Positions 33,795 to 42,654 of a stretch of 64,000 nt of DNA are shown piece after piece; position 1 is the first letter of the stretch, and each line of letters starts with the position of its first letter. This DNA is from Fen-1231 sp035286465 (GTDB lineage: Bacteria > Gemmatimonadota > Gemmatimonadetes > Gemmatimonadales > Gemmatimonadaceae), in the NCBI GenBank assembly GCA_035286465.1, contig DATEDF010000019.1, forward strand, positions 1 through 64,000, given 5' to 3'. A model generated the notes under the pieces. That model worked only from the letters and a program-made list of their open reading frames with translations, searched no databases and had not been told where the DNA came from. The translations under genes were made by a program, and so were the position numbers.

Positions 33795-35218
33795 GGTTGC
33801 CCGCCCGCCGGTTTCTTCGTGGTCGCGCGCACCGCGCTGTCGAGTGCCGCCTTCGCGCGCGCACTGTCCGGGACCGCCTCGAGGTAGATCCCGGAGACCT
33901 TGTCCTTCACGTTCACGTTGCGCACTTGCCCATTCCTGAAGTCCACGGTGATCCGGCGCCCCGTGACGTAGTTGATGTTCGGGCGGCCCGTCCGGTCGGC
34001 TTCGCTCGGGGCGTCCTGGTAGAAGGAGGCCGCCGGCGACGCGAGCGACCCGGTGGCGACGATCTGCCTGACGGCGGGCTTCCCCGCCGTATCGCCGGCC
34101 GCGGCGACAGAGTCGAAGCGGGCCACGATGGTGTCGCCGAGGAGAAAGTCCGGCTCGACGGAGACGATCCGGGTGGAATCTGGGCGGCTCTCGGCGCGCG
34201 CGTGGCGCACCGCGCGCATCTCCCGCAGCACTTGCCCCGGCATCACCACGTCAATCGAGTCGGCGGTCATGTCCTGTCCCTTCGCGTGGGCCGAGGCGCG
34301 CTTCGCGCCCCACGCGTAGGCCCTCGCGAGCTTCTCGTCGGCGATCCGGAGGTCAATCGTGTCGGCCTCGAGCGTGACATCTTCGCTCGTCGCCCGCGCG
34401 TTCGCGAAGCTCTTGACGCGCTGCACTTGGCGCTGTCTGGAGAACACCTCGATCGCGCCGCCCTCGAGCGCGAACTTCCGCTCGCCGCGTCCGACGACCT
34501 TCGGCGTGAGCGTGAGCCTCGCAAACTCGCGGCCATTGTCGAGGAACGCCGAGTCGCTCGTGGCCAGCAGGTCCGAGCGCTCGATCACCACGCGTCCCTT
34601 CGCGTACACGAGGGAGTCATTGTCCGAGATCACGCGGTCCGCCTGGAGACTCACGGAGTCCTTCGCGCCGGGTCCGGCATCCTTCGGGCTCAACCAGACG
34701 TTCGGGCGCGACTCGGCGGTGAGTCTCGACCGATCCCGGACGCCGCGAGCGACCCGCAGGTACTCCGCGCGAGGACCACGGAAGCGCGTACCCGTGCTCG
34801 TCACGCCCGAGACGTTGCCTTCGGCGACCAGCCGCTCCTCGGCGGTGAAATACGTGATGAGGTCGGCGTCGAGCTTCAGCCGCGCCTCGGTGTAGTGCAC
34901 GTGCCCGATGAGAATCAGCTTCTTGTCGTCGCCCCAGTGCTCGGCGCTGTCGGAGCGCAGGCGCTGGTCGGTGCCCTCGCACCGGGCATTGAACCCGCCG
35001 CCGTAGAACGTGTTGTACGCGCCGCTGAAGGTCCTGACGATTGCCGAGTGGGAAGGGACGCCCTTCAACGTCACGCCTGTGAAAATCACGACGCATTCGC
35101 GAGACGGCTGACCGGCCGCGGACGCCGGCACGTTCTGCCCCTCGAGCGCGGCCACGGCGCCCAGTGTGAGGAAGAGAGCGCCGCACGGCGCGGCGAACGG
35201 CGGGGTCACGGCGCTCAT
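33791..35218 (-). CDS. LptA/OstA-like periplasmic LPS transport protein
   Basis: A 475-residue protein with an N-terminal signal peptide (about 1-27) and repeated OstA-type beta segments. Examples are GHVHYTEARLKLDADLITYFTAEERLVAEGNV near residues 104-136 and KGRVVIERSDLLATSDSA near 208. It is over twice the size of E. coli LptA (185), so it may form a longer piece of the periplasmic LPS bridge between LptC and LptD. Position between lptC and lptB, each with 4-base overlaps, supports the LptA role. The C-terminus is charged and Ala/Lys-rich. Confidence 0.85.
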   Translation of the reverse strand: MSAVTPPFAAPCGALFLTLGAVAALEGQNVPASAAGQPSRECVVIFTGVTLKGVPSHSAIVRTFSGAYNTFYGGGFNARCEGTDQRLRSDSAEHWGDDKKLILIGHVHYTEARLKLDADLITYFTAEERLVAEGNVSGVTSTGTRFRGPRAEYLRVARGVRDRSRLTAESRPNVWLSPKDAGPGAKDSVSLQADRVISDNDSLVYAKGRVVIERSDLLATSDSAFLDNGREFARLTLTPKVVGRGERKFALEGGAIEVFSRQRQVQRVKSFANARATSEDVTLEADTIDLRIADEKLARAYAWGAKRASAHAKGQDMTADSIDVVMPGQVLREMRAVRHARAESRPDSTRIVSVEPDFLLGDTIVARFDSVAAAGDTAGKPAVRQIVATGSLASPAASFYQDAPSEADRTGRPNINYVTGRRITVDFRNGQVRNVNVKDKVSGIYLEAVPDSARAKAALDSAVRATTKKPAGGQP

Positions 35219-35811
35219 CGGTCGGGAATCGTCACGGGGCCCGTCTTCGCGCGAATCACCTGGAGAATCCGGATGTTCTGCATGTCGGGATCCGAGATGA
35301 ACCCCACGCCCCGCACGTCGCGGCCGGGCTCCGTCAGCGTGAATGAGCTTTCGCTCGAGATCTGGTTCAGGCGCTGGTCGAAGCGGAGGAACGGCGTCTC
35401 GAGCCGGCGTCCATCCACGGAGTTGATCACCACGTCTCCGCGCGCCTCGAGCGCTCCGAGCCGCGTGTTGTAGAGGCCGGTTCGCGACGTCAGCACCGCG
35501 TCCTTTGCGCCGGTCGCGTTGAAGAAGACGCCGTGCACGATGCGCATCTCGAGGCGTGTGTTGTCGTCGAAGAAGAACGCGGTGTCGGACAGGATCTCGG
35601 CGCGCAGGAGCCCCCGCTCGGTGATGAGCGAGCGGAAGCCGAACATGACCTGGTCCGCGGAGTCGGCGATCGTCTGCCTGGCGGTGCCGATCGGCAGGGT
35701 GTTCGCGTCCTGGCAGGCGGCGACGGCGGCGCCGGCGAGCACGCTGACGGTGGTGAACAGCCGGGTCATCCCCCGCGAGGCGCAGCGCCGCGCAGCGACG
35801 CCGCGACTCAC
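35215..35811 (-). CDS. lptC: LptC-like LPS export protein, predicted lipoprotein
   Basis: A 198-residue protein with LptC-type beta-jellyroll segments: RAEILSDTAFFFDD, YNTRLGALEARGDVVI and TPFLRFDQRLNQI. The N-terminus ends in a lipobox, VAAC, with Cys33 as the lipidation site, instead of the transmembrane helix of E. coli LptC. GTG at 35811 overlaps the kdsD stop (GTGA). An ATG at 35769 would give a shorter, more typical signal peptide of 19 residues, so the true start is open. It is the first gene of the Lpt export set. Confidence 0.85.
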   Translation of the reverse strand: MSRGVAARRCASRGMTRLFTTVSVLAGAAVAACQDANTLPIGTARQTIADSADQVMFGFRSLITERGLLRAEILSDTAFFFDDNTRLEMRIVHGVFFNATGAKDAVLTSRTGLYNTRLGALEARGDVVINSVDGRRLETPFLRFDQRLNQISSESSFTLTEPGRDVRGVGFISDPDMQNIRILQVIRAKTGPVTIPDR

Positions 35812-36776
35812 GCCGCCGCTCCCGCGCGCATCAGGTCGTGCAGGTGCACGACGCCCGTCACGCGCCCATCACCGTCGAGCACCGGCATCGCCATAATGCC
35901 GAACTGCTCCATGCGATACACGACCGCGCTGCCCAGTTCGTCGGCGGTGGTGGTCTTCGGCGCCCGGGTCATCGCGGCGTCCACGCGCACATGGAAGAAC
36001 TCCCGCTCCTTCTCCATCAGTCGCGTCAGGTCGCCGGTGGTGATCACGCCGAGGAGCTTCCCGCCGTCGTCCGTCACGATGGAGATGCCGCGGCGTTCGG
36101 CCAGCTGCACCACGGCCTCCCGCATCGTCGCCGAGGCCGGCAGGAGGGGGAGGTCGGCCGTCAGCATCACGTCCCGGACGGTGAGTAGCAGCTTCCTGCC
36201 AAGCGCGCCCCCTGGATGAAGCCGGGCGAAATCCTCCCGGCGGAATCCTTTCTGCTCGAGCAGGGCCACAGCGAGCGCGTCGCCCAGCGCGAGCGTGACG
36301 GTGGTGCTGGTCGTCGGCGCGAGGTCGTAGGGGCAGGCCTCCTCGCGCACCGACGCATCCAGCCACACGTCGGCGTGGCGCGCGAGCGTGGACGCCCCGT
36401 CCCCGGTGAGCGCGACGGTGCGTACCCCGAGCCGCTTGAGCTGTTCCAGCAGCGGGAGGAGCTCGTCCGTCTCCCCGCTCTTCGAGATGAGGAGCGCGAC
36501 GTCGTCCCGCGTGACGATGCCGAGGTCGCCGTGGACGCTTTCCGTCGGATGGAGGAACATCGCCGGCGTGCCCGTCGAAGTCATCGTGGCGGCGATCTTG
36601 CGGCCGATGAGCCCGGACTTCCCCACGCCGGCGACGATCACGCGGCCCGTGCTCGTGGCGATGAGTTCCACCGCGCGCCCGAACGCGTCGCCGATGCGCG
36701 TCTCGATCTCCGCGAGGGCCTCACGTTCGATGCGGACGACGCGGCGGCCGCGCGCGATGATCTCGTCGCGCGTCAT
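35808..36776 (-). CDS. kdsD: Arabinose-5-phosphate isomerase (KpsF/GutQ family)
   Basis: A 322-residue enzyme making arabinose 5-phosphate from ribulose 5-phosphate, the first step to Kdo. An N-terminal SIS domain (about 35-170; GVGKSGLIGRKIAATM near 50, HPTESVHGDLG near 77) is followed by two CBS domains (about 205-262 and 270-322). Length matches E. coli KdsD (328). The neighbours kdsA and kdsB complete the Kdo pathway, which favours this role over sugar-alcohol metabolism. A 28-base gap separates it from kdsA. Confidence 0.95.
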   Translation of the reverse strand: MTRDEIIARGRRVVRIEREALAEIETRIGDAFGRAVELIATSTGRVIVAGVGKSGLIGRKIAATMTSTGTPAMFLHPTESVHGDLGIVTRDDVALLISKSGETDELLPLLEQLKRLGVRTVALTGDGASTLARHADVWLDASVREEACPYDLAPTTSTTVTLALGDALAVALLEQKGFRREDFARLHPGGALGRKLLLTVRDVMLTADLPLLPASATMREAVVQLAERRGISIVTDDGGKLLGVITTGDLTRLMEKEREFFHVRVDAAMTRAPKTTTADELGSAVVYRMEQFGIMAMPVLDGDGRVTGVVHLHDLMRAGAAA

Positions 36777-36804
36777 GCGGCGACCGAACGAATGGGGCGT
36801 CCGG

Positions 36805-37713
36805 TCATCCTCGGGCGCTCCGCGCGGCCGCCCAGACGTCCACGGCGCGCGCGATCAGCTCGTCGAGCCGCGCGAGCGGCAGCATGTTCGGCCCGTCGCT
36901 CGGCGCGTCGTCCGGATGGGGATGCGTCTCGAGAAAGAGTCCGCCGGCGCCGGCCGCGGTCGCCGCGAGCGCGAGCGGCGGGATCATCGCGCGGACGCCG
37001 CCGCTGGCGCCGCCCACGCCCTTGCCGGGCTGCTGCACGGAGTGCGTCGCGTCGAAGACCACCGGACACGAGGTCGCCTCGCGCAGCCTCGGGATGGAGC
37101 GCATGTCCACGACGAGGTCGCCGTATCCGAAGAACGACCCGCGCTCCGTGACCGCGATCGTGGGCGGCCGGGCCGCGTCCGGAGCGCGCCCCGTTCCGGA
37201 GCGCGGAGTCCGTCGCGTCGGCCTTCGTCCGCTTCCGCCCTTCGGCACGGCCGCCCGACCGCGGAGCACCTTCTCCACCGCGCCCCGCATCGCCTCCGGC
37301 TGCATCCACTGGCCCTTCTTGATGTTCACCGGCCTGCCGGTGGCGCCCGCGGCGATGAGCAGGTCCGTCTGGCGACAGAGAAACGCGGGGATCTGGAGCA
37401 CATCCGCCACCTCGGCGGCGCGCGCGCACTGCTCGGGCAGATGAACGTCGGTCAGAATGGGGAGCCCCGTCTGCGCGCGCACGCGCGCGAGCGCGGCGAG
37501 TCCCTCCTCGAGACCCGGTCCCCGCGGCGCGGCGGCGTTCGAGCGATTGGCCTTGTCGAAGCTCGCCTTGAAGATGATGCCGCCAGGCACGCGCTCGGCG
37601 AGCCGCGCAAGATGCTCCGCGACGCGCAGGTTCAGCGCGTCGTCTTCCACGACGCACGGGCCGGCGATCAGGAAGAGCCGGTCATCGGGGAAGAGCGCGC
37701 GCTGCTCGGGCAT
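36805..37713 (-). CDS. kdsA: 3-deoxy-8-phosphooctulonate synthase, with internal insertion
   Basis: A 302-residue enzyme condensing arabinose 5-phosphate with PEP to Kdo-8-phosphate. KASFDKANR (49-57) and RGPGLEEG are diagnostic. Cys20 in IAGPC, with the His in DATHSVQ, the Glu in FLETHP and the Asp in SDGPN, matches the metal-dependent class known from Aquifex; E. coli-type enzymes have Asn at the Cys position. Residues about 152-184 are a Gly/Arg/Pro/Thr-rich low-complexity insertion just before the TERGSFFGY segment, not found in usual KdsA (about 260-285 residues). Confidence 0.94.
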   Translation of the reverse strand: MPEQRALFPDDRLFLIAGPCVVEDDALNLRVAEHLARLAERVPGGIIFKASFDKANRSNAAAPRGPGLEEGLAALARVRAQTGLPILTDVHLPEQCARAAEVADVLQIPAFLCRQTDLLIAAGATGRPVNIKKGQWMQPEAMRGAVEKVLRGRAAVPKGGSGRRPTRRTPRSGTGRAPDAARPPTIAVTERGSFFGYGDLVVDMRSIPRLREATSCPVVFDATHSVQQPGKGVGGASGGVRAMIPPLALAATAAGAGGLFLETHPHPDDAPSDGPNMLPLARLDELIARAVDVWAAARSARG

Positions 37714-39408
37714 TCACTCCGTCCTGGCCAGTTCCTGGGCCGCGGCCGGCGCGGCGGCGCTCGCGCGCAGCTCCTCGCGCCTCCGCTGCTGCATCACGGC
37801 GGCCGCGATGAACGACGCAAAGAGCGGGTGCGGCCGCGTGGGGCGCGACTTGAGCTCCGGGTGAAACTGGCACGCGACGAAGTGCGGGTGGTCGGGGAGC
37901 TCGACCATTTCCACGAGTGACGCATCCGGCGAGAGTCCGGAGAGCCGGAGCCCCTTCTCCTGGAACAGGTCGCGGTACTGGTTGCTGACCTCGTACCGGT
38001 GTCGGTGCCGCTCGCTGATCTCGGGCACTCCGTAGATCTCCGCCGCCCTCGACCCCGGCCTGAGCCGGCACGGATACGCGCCAAGCCGCATCGTTCCGCC
38101 GAGGTCCTGCACGTGCTGCTGGCTCTCCATCAGGGAGATGACCGCGTTGGAGCACTCGGGGGCGAACTCGCTGGAGTTCGAGTCGTCGAGCCCGCAGACG
38201 TCGCGCGCAAACTCGATGATCGCGACCTGCATCCCGAGGCAGATCCCGAAGAACGGCGTTCCCGTCTCCCGGGCAGCCCGGATCGCATCCACCATCCCTT
38301 CGACGCCGCGCACGCCGAATCCGCCCGGCACGAGAATGCCGTCGAATTTCGACACGAGCGACCGCGACACGCGCTCGTCGGTGAAGAGGTCACTCGACGT
38401 CCAGTGGACTTCCACGCCGACGTCGTTGGCGATCCCCCCGTGAATGAGCGCTTCCTGGACGCTCTTGTAGCTGTCCGCGTAGTCCGTGTACTTCCCGACG
38501 ACGCCGATGCGCACCCTCGCGGGCGGGTCGCTCACCCGCTGGACCATCGTCTGCCAGAGGGAAAGATCGGGCACCTTCGTCTCGAGGCCGAGCCGGCGAC
38601 AGAGCAGCTCGTCAAGCCCCTGCTCGTGAAACGCGAGCGGAATCTGATAGATCGTGCGCACGTCGCGGCTCTCGATCACGGCGCCGAACTCGACGTTGCA
38701 GAACAGCGCGATCTTGCGCTTGACGTCCTCGGAGAGCGGGCGGTCGGTCCGGCAGATGAGGACGTCGGGCTGGATTCCGATTTCCATCAGCTCGCGTACG
38801 GAATGCTGCGTCGGCTTGGTCTTCACCTCGCCGGCCGCGGAGATGAACGGCACCAGCGTCAGATGGATGAAGACGGCATTCTCGCGTCCGACGTCGTGGC
38901 GGAACTGCCGGATCGCCTCGAGGAACGGCAGCGACTCGATGTCGCCGACGGTTCCGCCGACCTCCACGATCACGACATCGTTCTCCGGAGCGAGCCGGCG
39001 GACCGAACTCTTGATCTCGTCGGTGATGTGCGGGATCACCTGGACCGTGGAACCGAGGAACTCGCCCCGCCGCTCCTTGGTGATCACGTTGAGGTACACG
39101 CGCCCGGTGGTGACGTTGTTCGCCTGCGACAGCGGCCGGTCAATGAAGCGCTCGTAGTGTCCGAGGTCGAGGTCCGTCTCCGCGCCATCATCCGTGACGA
39201 AGACTTCCCCGTGCTGGAAGGGACTCATCGTGCCCGGATCCACGTTGATGTAGGGGTCGAACTTGAGCATCGTGACGCGGAGGCCGCGCTCGACCATGAG
39301 GCGTCCCAGCGACGCGGCGGCGATGCCCTTGCCGAGCGATGAGACCACGCCACCGGTGATGAAGATGAACTTCGTCGAGCGCTGTGGCTGCGCGGGCGTG
39401 TTCGGCAT
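37714..39408 (-). CDS. pyrG: CTP synthase
   Basis: A 564-residue amidotransferase converting UTP to CTP with glutamine. The N-terminal synthetase domain starts FITGGVVSSLGKGI (P-loop near 18-27), with the metal/ATP segment HYERF. The C-terminal class I glutaminase domain has the nucleophile Cys in GICLGMQ near 395 and HPE near 525. Length is normal. CTP is used by KdsB, encoded next to it, to activate Kdo; this may explain its place in an LPS operon. Overlaps kdsB by one base and abuts kdsA. Confidence 0.98.
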   Translation of the reverse strand: MPNTPAQPQRSTKFIFITGGVVSSLGKGIAAASLGRLMVERGLRVTMLKFDPYINVDPGTMSPFQHGEVFVTDDGAETDLDLGHYERFIDRPLSQANNVTTGRVYLNVITKERRGEFLGSTVQVIPHITDEIKSSVRRLAPENDVVIVEVGGTVGDIESLPFLEAIRQFRHDVGRENAVFIHLTLVPFISAAGEVKTKPTQHSVRELMEIGIQPDVLICRTDRPLSEDVKRKIALFCNVEFGAVIESRDVRTIYQIPLAFHEQGLDELLCRRLGLETKVPDLSLWQTMVQRVSDPPARVRIGVVGKYTDYADSYKSVQEALIHGGIANDVGVEVHWTSSDLFTDERVSRSLVSKFDGILVPGGFGVRGVEGMVDAIRAARETGTPFFGICLGMQVAIIEFARDVCGLDDSNSSEFAPECSNAVISLMESQQHVQDLGGTMRLGAYPCRLRPGSRAAEIYGVPEISERHRHRYEVSNQYRDLFQEKGLRLSGLSPDASLVEMVELPDHPHFVACQFHPELKSRPTRPHPLFASFIAAAVMQQRRREELRASAAAPAAAQELARTE

Positions 39409-40208
39409 CAGCGGGCACCTGCGGCGGAGGGTTTCCGTTCGGTCCAGCGCGCGTTGGCCTGGGCGAGGTCTTCTTCGGTGTCAATCCCGCCACTGAGGAC
39501 GGCGGCGACGGTGGCGACACCCATGGCGAGGCCATCCGCGATGGGACGGAGCTGCTCGAGGCGCTCCGTGAGCTCGAGTGGATGGGGCGGCAACGAGACC
39601 CAGCGGGCGAGCGCCTCGGGCGAGTAGGCGTACACGCCCAGATGCTGCTTGACCAGTGCGTCGCGGTATGCGCGGTCGGCGGGGTCGCGGAGGAAGGGGA
39701 TCGGGGCGCGAGAGAAGTACAGCGCGCGATCGTGCGAATCGGCGACGACCTTCACGAGGGATGTGTTGAGCAGGGTGTCGGGCGTCGCCGGGCAGGCAGC
39801 CGTGCCAAGCGGGAAGATGCCCTGCTCGACGAACCGGGCCGCGCCGCGCACGCCGTCCGCATTCAGGTAGGGCTCATCGCCCTGCACGTTCACGATGACA
39901 TCGTACCCCGCGTATTCGGGCCGCCCAGCGACCTCCGCGACCCGGTCAGTTCCGGACTGGTGGTCGCCGCGCGACAGCGCAACCTCGGCGCCGGCGGCCC
40001 GGGCGACCGCCGCCACCGCCTCGGAATCGGTGGCGACCACGACGCGGGTGGCAATCCGCATGGCCGCCACGCGCTGCCAGACCCGGACGATGAGGGGCTG
40101 TCCGCCGAGCAGGCGCAGGGGTTTTTGGGGGAGGCGGGTGGCTCCCAGCCGGGCTGGGATGACGATCAGGGTGCTCACGGACGCACCCACGGCCGAGGCG
40201 GCGCGCAT
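39408..40208 (-). CDS. kdsB: 3-deoxy-manno-octulosonate cytidylyltransferase
   Basis: A 266-residue enzyme making CMP-Kdo from Kdo and CTP. IPARLGATRLPQKPL near residue 17 binds the nucleotide, and NVQGDEPYL near 107 and YFSRAPIPF near 163 complete the active site. It is the first gene of the long - strand operon, with a good promoter 20 bases upstream. An in-frame GTG at 40178 would remove the 10 extra N-terminal residues and match relatives better, so the exact start is uncertain. Confidence 0.96.
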   Translation of the reverse strand: MRAASAVGASVSTLIVIPARLGATRLPQKPLRLLGGQPLIVRVWQRVAAMRIATRVVVATDSEAVAAVARAAGAEVALSRGDHQSGTDRVAEVAGRPEYAGYDVIVNVQGDEPYLNADGVRGAARFVEQGIFPLGTAACPATPDTLLNTSLVKVVADSHDRALYFSRAPIPFLRDPADRAYRDALVKQHLGVYAYSPEALARWVSLPPHPLELTERLEQLRPIADGLAMGVATVAAVLSGGIDTEEDLAQANARWTERKPSAAGAR

Positions 40209-40226
40209 GCAAAATCCACGCCACGC

Positions 40227-40255
40227 AATATAGGCTCGCGCTCTATCCTTTGCAA
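40227..40255 (-). promoter_or_regulatory. Promoter of the kdsB-to-dapF operon
   Basis: Reading the - strand: TTGCAA (40255-40250), a 17-base spacer and TATATT (40232-40227). The -10 matches consensus at 5 of 6 and the -35 at 4 of 6. The transcript would start near 40220, giving a leader of about 12 bases before the kdsB ATG. The stretch is AT-rich against its surroundings. Confidence 0.75.
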
Positions 40256-40284
40256 AAACCGGCGGTTACACGCCCCACCCCGCT

Positions 40285-40896
<612 letters not shown>

Positions 40897-40932
40897 ACAT
40901 AGGCCGCCCCTCGCCCTCGTCGAAAGCTCCGC

Positions 40933-42540
40933 CTAGATGGCCCAGCCCGCGCGGTATTCCCGCGTGAGGTACTGGTTTGCGTCCGGCACGTTCGTGATCT
41001 GGCTCGTCTCGCTATCGTAGAGGATCTTCTTCCCCTGCCCCGAGCGCAGCGCGACGATTCCGAGCAGCATGGTTTCGGTGAGCTGCGCCGCGTACTCGAG
41101 AGGCGAGCTGGCCTGCGCCTCACCCCGGCAGGCGCGCGCCCAGTTCTGCGCGTGCACGGTGTCGAGCGACTGACCGGGAAGGGCGATGCGCGGCGTCGTC
41201 TTCGGCACCGCCGCGGCCTGTTCCATCAGTGACTGCGGGAAGATCCGGGGATTCGAGCCATACGTGTCGTTCATGAGGATGCCCTTCTCGCCGATGAAGA
41301 TCACGCCGCCTTCGGCGACCAGCGTCTCGCTGTCGGGCAGGACGTCCGGGCGTGGCGGATAGAGTCCTCCATCGAACCAGAAGAGCTTCACCGGCGGTTG
41401 CGCGCCGCGCGCGGGGAACTGGTAGTGCACGGTCATCGCGACGGGGTAGGAGACGGGCTTCTGCCGGGGGCGGCCCGCCGGCGTGTTCGGTGCGGCCGTC
41501 GGATCGGCCGGCGGAATGGGCATCGTTCCCCACGGGCTGGAGGTCGCCTCGATGCTCGTCGGATGGGTGAGCCCGAGCGCCCAGAACGGATGGTCAATGA
41601 GGTGCGCGCCCATGTCGCCCAGCGCGCCGACGCCGAAGTCGATCCACCCGCGCCAGTTGAAGGGATGGTAGATCGGGTGATACGGAATGTCCTCGGCGAC
41701 CGGGCCGAGGTAGAGGTCCCAGCGCAATCCCTCGGGCAGGGGCACCGTTCCCATCGCGCCGGCGAGCGCGTCGTTGACGCGGCGTTGGTTCCATGAGGCG
41801 CCGAATGCGTTCGGACCCTGCTGCGTCGTCGCGGCGTCTCTCGGGCGGGGTACGCCCTGCGGCCAGAAGCCCACGGGACGGTTCGTCCACACGTGCACCT
41901 CGTGCACCGGGCCGATGATTCCCGCTGCGATCCACTCGTTGATGAGGCGCGCACCTTCGCTCGAGTGGCCCTGGTTTCCCATCTGCGTGACGAGCGTCGG
42001 ATTCTTGAGTGCGGTCTCGCGCAGCACGCGCGCCTCGTGCACCGAATAGCAGAGCGGTTTCTGGACGTAGACGTGCTTCCCCAGGTCCATCGCCGCCTTC
42101 GCGACCACCGCGTGAGCGTGGTCGGGCGTGGCGATGACGACGCCGTCAATGTCCTTCTGCTTGTCGAGCATCTCCCGCCAATCCGTGTATTTCGCCGCCT
42201 TGGCGTACTGCTCCTTGAGCCGGATGGCGTCGGCGTTCGGCGTGCCGTCGCGGTTGCGCTCGTTCTTGCTCGCGGCGTTCCGGTCGGCGAAGGCGAGGTC
42301 CGCGTCGCAGACGGCGACGAGGTTCTCCGCGCCCGCGAGCGCCTGGGCGTTGACCGAGCCCTGACCGCCGAAGCCGACGACTGCGAAGTTCAAGGTGGCG
42401 CTCGGGGCCCGGCGGCCAGGGCCGCCGAGGACGTGCCGCGGGACGATCATCGGGAAGCCGGGCGCGGCCGCCATCGCCCCGAAGGTGAGGCGGACGGAGT
42501 CGGCGACGAAGTCACGGCGAGTGAGTTTCTTTCGCGGCAT
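40933..42540 (-). CDS. Tat-exported Gfo/Idh/MocA-family oxidoreductase
   Basis: A 535-residue protein. A twin-arginine signal (TRRDFVADS near residue 6, then a hydrophobic stretch to about 40) predicts folded export to the periplasm. The Rossmann domain follows with VVGFGGQGSVNAQAL near 54, and HVYVQKPLCYSVHEA near 152 carries the EKP-like motif with Gln in place of Glu. The C-terminal domain is long, as in secreted Gfo/Idh proteins of Bacteroidota and Planctomycetota that act on sugars. The substrate is unknown. ATG at 42540 chosen to place the Tat motif near the N-terminus; 42582 is an alternative. Confidence 0.88.
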   Translation of the reverse strand: MPRKKLTRRDFVADSVRLTFGAMAAAPGFPMIVPRHVLGGPGRRAPSATLNFAVVGFGGQGSVNAQALAGAENLVAVCDADLAFADRNAASKNERNRDGTPNADAIRLKEQYAKAAKYTDWREMLDKQKDIDGVVIATPDHAHAVVAKAAMDLGKHVYVQKPLCYSVHEARVLRETALKNPTLVTQMGNQGHSSEGARLINEWIAAGIIGPVHEVHVWTNRPVGFWPQGVPRPRDAATTQQGPNAFGASWNQRRVNDALAGAMGTVPLPEGLRWDLYLGPVAEDIPYHPIYHPFNWRGWIDFGVGALGDMGAHLIDHPFWALGLTHPTSIEATSSPWGTMPIPPADPTAAPNTPAGRPRQKPVSYPVAMTVHYQFPARGAQPPVKLFWFDGGLYPPRPDVLPDSETLVAEGGVIFIGEKGILMNDTYGSNPRIFPQSLMEQAAAVPKTTPRIALPGQSLDTVHAQNWARACRGEAQASSPLEYAAQLTETMLLGIVALRSGQGKKILYDSETSQITNVPDANQYLTREYRAGWAI

Positions 42541-42588
42541 GGCGGTGACGCTCCGCGCTCGGGGTGAAGGGGTGGGGTGCACCCGAAT

Positions 42589-42610
42589 CTCCGCGCGAGG
42601 GCGCGCGGAG
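42589..42610. terminator. Strong GC stem-loop between xerD and the Tat-Gfo/Idh gene
   Basis: CTCCGCGCG and CGCGCGGAG form a perfect 9-bp stem around a 4-base loop in the 114-base gap after xerD. It lacks a T tract on either strand, so it is at most a non-canonical terminator or an mRNA-stabilising hairpin. More GC inverted repeats lie at 42620-42650. Confidence 0.4.
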
Positions 42611-42654
42611 TCAAATCGCTCCGCGCCGCGCGGCGCCGCGCGGCGCTGCGACCC

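Noticed and set aside
42589..42650. GC-rich palindromes after xerD as a mobile-element end
   Set aside because: No transposase, no target duplication and no matching repeat on the other side; GC hairpins are expected by chance in this composition.
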